Shown one piece after another: positions 4,685-6,837 of a stretch of DNA of 6,837 nucleotides; position 1 is the first letter of the stretch; every line of letters starts with the position of its first letter. The stretch comes from an uncultured Clostridia bacterium (GTDB lineage: Bacteria > Bacillota > Clostridia > Oscillospirales > Ruminococcaceae): the NCBI GenBank assembly GCA_937894185.1, contig CALCSA010000470.1, forward strand, positions 1-6,837, read 5' to 3'. Below the pieces are notes generated by a model. The model had not been told where the DNA came from. It saw only the letters and a list, made by a program, of their open reading frames with translations, and did not search any database. Made by a program: the position numbers and the translations under genes.

Positions 4685-5806
4685 ATGAGTACACGCACAG
4701 CCTTTGATACTAGATTGAAGAAAAAGGAAGCTCCTCCCGTTATGATGCGGGGTTATGGTATTCTGGAAGTGAACAAGCCTGGCTGGCTGGAAAAGCCCCG
4801 GCCGGTGGCAGGCCCTCTGGACGCCATTGTACGCCCCACCATTGTAGCTCCCTGCAGCTCCGACACCCATGTGTCTCACGGTGGCTCCGGCCCCAAGACC
4901 AACCTGATTCTGGGACACGAAGCCGTAGGCATTGTGGAAGAAGTGGGCGAGCTTGTCACCAAGTTTGCCCCCGGTGACAAGGTTGTAGTTCCCTGTGTCA
5001 CCCCCGACTGGCTTTCTATGGGCACACAAGCGGGAAAATCTACCGCTCACGACCATCATCTGATGGGCAGCTTTAAGTTCCTCTCCCAAAAGGATGGCGT
5101 TTTTGCCGAATATTTCCACGTCAATCAGGCGGATGCCAATTTGGTTCACATGCCCGACGACGTGTCTCCCGAAGCGGCCCTTATGACTGTGGATATGATG
5201 TCCACCGGATTCCACGGCGCCGAGCTGGCGGAAATCGGATACGGCGATACCGTTGTGGTCATTGGAATCGGACCGGTTGGACTGATGGCTGTGGCAGGAG
5301 CCCAGTTGCGGGGTGCTGGACGAATCATCGGCATCGGAACCCGTCCCAACTGCGTAAAAATTGCCCGGGAATACGGCGCCACCGATATTGTCAGCTACAA
5401 AGAGGGCGATATTGTCGAGCAGATCAAGGATTTGACCGGCGGCGGGGCCGACAAGGTGATCATTGCCGGTGGAGATGCCGAAACCTTCCGTCAGGCAGTG
5501 GATATGACCAAAGAGATGGGCGTTGTGTCCAACATCAACTTCTTTGACCTGTCCCACGTTCTGTCCATGCCCGCCTGGTCTTGGGGACTGGGAATGGCCA
5601 ACAAGGATATTCGCGGCGGCTTCTGCCCCGGCGGTGCCCTGCGGATTCAAAAGCTTCTGGAAGTCATCCGCCATGGCCGTCTGGATCCCACCAGGATCAT
5701 CTCCCACAAGTTCCATGGCTTTGAGAAAATGGAGGAAGCTTTTGACCTGATGGACAAGAAGGCTCCCGATCTCATCAAGCCCATCGTCTATATGGACGCT
5801 CAGTAA
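4685..5806 (+). CDS. NADP-type zinc-dependent secondary-alcohol dehydrogenase
   Basis: This medium-chain dehydrogenase (373 residues) should interconvert secondary alcohols and ketones, such as isopropanol and acetone, in the cytoplasm. It aligns from M21 onward with my recollection of the Clostridium beijerinckii enzyme, whose catalytic zinc ligands C37, H59 and D150 correspond to C57, H78 (in GHEAVG, 78-83) and D170. The structural-zinc cysteine cluster of horse-liver-type enzymes is absent, as in that subfamily. The Rossmann loop is GIGPVG (194-199). GTR (218-220) and Y238 match the NADP phosphate-binding G198, S199, R200 and Y218, with S to T. GGFCPGG (311-317) is typical of the group. 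About 20 extra N-terminal residues precede the conserved start. It diverges from the LysR-type gene, its probable regulator. Physiological substrate and direction are not visible. Confidence 0.9.
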   Translation: MSTRTAFDTRLKKKEAPPVMMRGYGILEVNKPGWLEKPRPVAGPLDAIVRPTIVAPCSSDTHVSHGGSGPKTNLILGHEAVGIVEEVGELVTKFAPGDKVVVPCVTPDWLSMGTQAGKSTAHDHHLMGSFKFLSQKDGVFAEYFHVNQADANLVHMPDDVSPEAALMTVDMMSTGFHGAELAEIGYGDTVVVIGIGPVGLMAVAGAQLRGAGRIIGIGTRPNCVKIAREYGATDIVSYKEGDIVEQIKDLTGGGADKVIIAGGDAETFRQAVDMTKEMGVVSNINFFDLSHVLSMPAWSWGLGMANKDIRGGFCPGGALRIQKLLEVIRHGRLDPTRIISHKFHGFEKMEEAFDLMDKKAPDLIKPIVYMDAQ

Positions 5807-5811
5807 TCCAT

Positions 5812-5849
5812 GCGAAGGGACCGGCTTCTCTGCCGATCTCTTCCTTCGC
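5812..5849 (+). other. Hairpin just after the alcohol dehydrogenase
   Basis: GCGAAGG (5812-5818) pairs with CCTTCGC (5843-5849), and inside it CGGC (5822-5825) pairs with GCCG (5832-5835). No U tract follows, so it is not itself a terminator. It begins 5 nt after the stop codon and immediately precedes the strong terminator, so it may protect the mRNA 3' end. Confidence 0.5.
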
Positions 5850-5853
5850 GGCA

Positions 5854-5892
5854 AAACGGCCCTCCGAAATTAATCGGGAGGGCCGTTTGTTG
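5854..5892. terminator. Strong bidirectional terminator
   Basis: AAACGGCCCTCC (5854-5865) pairs perfectly with GGAGGGCCGTTT (5877-5888). Two further pairs with a bulged G reduce the loop to about AATTAA. The T-rich GTTGTT follows on the plus strand and TTTTGC on the minus strand. It separates the alcohol dehydrogenase from the converging LacI-family gene and can end both transcripts. Confidence 0.92.
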
Positions 5893-5909
5893 TTCCTCTC
5901 ATCTGCGGA

Positions 5910-6837
5910 TCAAAAGCTGCCTCTGCGTTTAAATTCTGGGGTGAGAACCGTCCGGGTAGGAGGGTTGCGCCCCCGAATCAGCTCCGACAGGGTGGCCACC
6001 GCCCGGCGGCACATGTCGTCCACCTTGTTGTCCACGCTGGAAAGCTCGGGGGAGGAGCATTCGCAGAGGATGGAGTCGTTGAACCCCACTACCGCCACAT
6101 CCTCCGGCACTCTCAGGTTGCGGGCCTGCAAAGCCTTAAGGGCTCCCAGAGCCAGCAGGTCCTCGCTGGTGACCACCGCATTGAAGGTCACCCCGGAATC
6201 AATCAGCCTGCCCACCCGCTCTTTGACAGCGTCGGCATCCTTAGGAACCTGTAGGGTAAGAGCGGGGGAGTGGAAGATATTGTAGTCGGCACAGCCCCGG
6301 GTAAAGCCTCTCCACTTGGAAAGACTGGCGTAGTTTTCGGTGTTTTCGATGTAGAGAATTTCCCGGCGGTTTTCGTAAGCCAGTGCCCGCACCAAATGAT
6401 AGACCGCGCCTTCTTCATCGCAAAAGACACAGTAGGTGTTGGGAATATCCAAGGAGCCGTTGACCAAAATCACCGGAACCTGAGTGGCGGCCTGAGCGAT
6501 ATGTTCGTTGCTGGTCCGCTCCTGAAAGATGGAACCCACCAAAATCATGGCGTCCACCCGCTTGGAAAGAAGAAGCTGCATGTAACGGCTTTTTTCCGTC
6601 ACATCGTTGCCGGTACAGCAGAGAATGACGTCATAGCCCAGAGTGCGCAACTCGCTTTCGATGGTGGCCACCGCCCGAGCGTAGAACAAATCGCTGACGG
6701 TGGAACAGAGAACCCCCACCATCTGGATAGAGCCCAGCCCCAAACCTCTGGCAAAGACGTTGGGGGTATACCCCATTTCCGCAATGACGCTTTCCACCTT
6801 TTGTCGGGTCTTTTCGGAGACGTTTTCCTTGCCGTTA
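5910..6837 (-). CDS. LacI-family transcriptional repressor (N-terminus outside window)
   Basis: The reading frame is open to the right edge, giving 308 visible residues. Roughly 20 N-terminal residues with most of the helix-turn-helix are missing. The GTG at 6797 is an internal valine, not the start. The visible part opens with NGKENVSEKTRQKV (1-14), the end of the DNA-binding domain, then GYTPNVFARGL (22-32), the hinge helix. The sugar-binding-protein-like core begins near VGVL (40-43), and VPEDVAVVGFNDS (243-255) is a family hallmark near the C-terminus. Members usually repress carbohydrate uptake and use genes and release DNA on binding a sugar or derivative. The ligand is unknown and no sugar gene is in the window. 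It converges on the alcohol dehydrogenase, so its targets probably lie to the right. Confidence 0.92.
   Translation of the reverse strand, partial: NGKENVSEKTRQKVESVIAEMGYTPNVFARGLGLGSIQMVGVLCSTVSDLFYARAVATIESELRTLGYDVILCCTGNDVTEKSRYMQLLLSKRVDAMILVGSIFQERTSNEHIAQAATQVPVILVNGSLDIPNTYCVFCDEEGAVYHLVRALAYENRREILYIENTENYASLSKWRGFTRGCADYNIFHSPALTLQVPKDADAVKERVGRLIDSGVTFNAVVTSEDLLALGALKALQARNLRVPEDVAVVGFNDSILCECSSPELSSVDNKVDDMCRRAVATLSELIRGRNPPTRTVLTPEFKRRGSF

Noticed and set aside
4635..4688. 17-codon frame ending in TGA that overlaps the dehydrogenase ATG (ATGA)
   Set aside because: The overlap looks like translational coupling, but no ribosome site precedes its ATG and it runs through the GGAGG of the main gene. 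Chance is the simpler explanation.
4598..5854. Open frame of 418 codons antisense to the alcohol dehydrogenase
   Set aside because: It mirrors a gene with clear catalytic residues and a good ribosome site. Its translation is low-complexity, rich in His, Gly and Ser, with no recognisable domain.
5910..6797. LacI-family gene as a complete 295-residue protein starting at 6797
   Set aside because: That codon is an internal GTG. The frame continues to the window edge with conserved residues of the DNA-binding domain, so the gene is cut by the window, not truncated in nature.

Overview
The window looks like a chromosomal piece of a moderately GC-rich member of the Firmicutes, most likely a gut-type clostridium (Oscillospiraceae-like; inferred from gene content and style, not proven). 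Pointers are a canonical T-box leader, purine-rich Shine-Dalgarno sites, strong hairpin-plus-U terminators, A/T-rich promoter regions between GC-richer genes, and a secondary-alcohol dehydrogenase that closely resembles the clostridial/Thermoanaerobacter enzymes as I remember them. All five protein genes belong to known families. I do not see a new multi-gene system, CRISPR array, RNA-gene cluster or insertion sequence. The most interesting material is regulatory.

Layout. (1) 1-441: a sigma-70-type promoter and a full leucine-type T-box leader (specifier CTC, 7-nt antiterminator bulge, competing terminator). (2) 442-1968 (+): leuA, 2-isopropylmalate synthase. (3) 1969-2192: a 224-nt spacer with a possible promoter and a large terminator-like hairpin. 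(4) 2193-3401 (+): ilvA, threonine ammonia-lyase with a C-terminal ACT domain. (5) 3402-3496: a terminator shared by converging genes. (6) 3497-4402 (-): a LysR-type regulator. (7) 4403-4684: an A/T-rich divergent control region packed with dyads and repeats. (8) 4685-5806 (+): an NADP-type, zinc-dependent secondary-alcohol dehydrogenase. (9) 5807-5909: two hairpins, one a strong bidirectional terminator. (10) 5910-6837 (-): a LacI-family repressor whose N-terminal DNA-binding end lies outside the window.

How it fits together. LeuA commits 2-oxoisovalerate to leucine, and its T-box should let transcription through only when tRNA-Leu is uncharged. IlvA makes 2-oxobutyrate from threonine, the entry to isoleucine, so the two genes control the entry points of two branched-chain amino acid branches. 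The other genes of those pathways (leuBCD, ilvBNCD) are not here. The LysR gene and the alcohol dehydrogenase form a classic divergent regulator-target pair with overlapping promoters, so ketone/secondary alcohol metabolism is probably controlled by this LysR protein. The LacI-family gene probably belongs to a cluster beyond the right edge.
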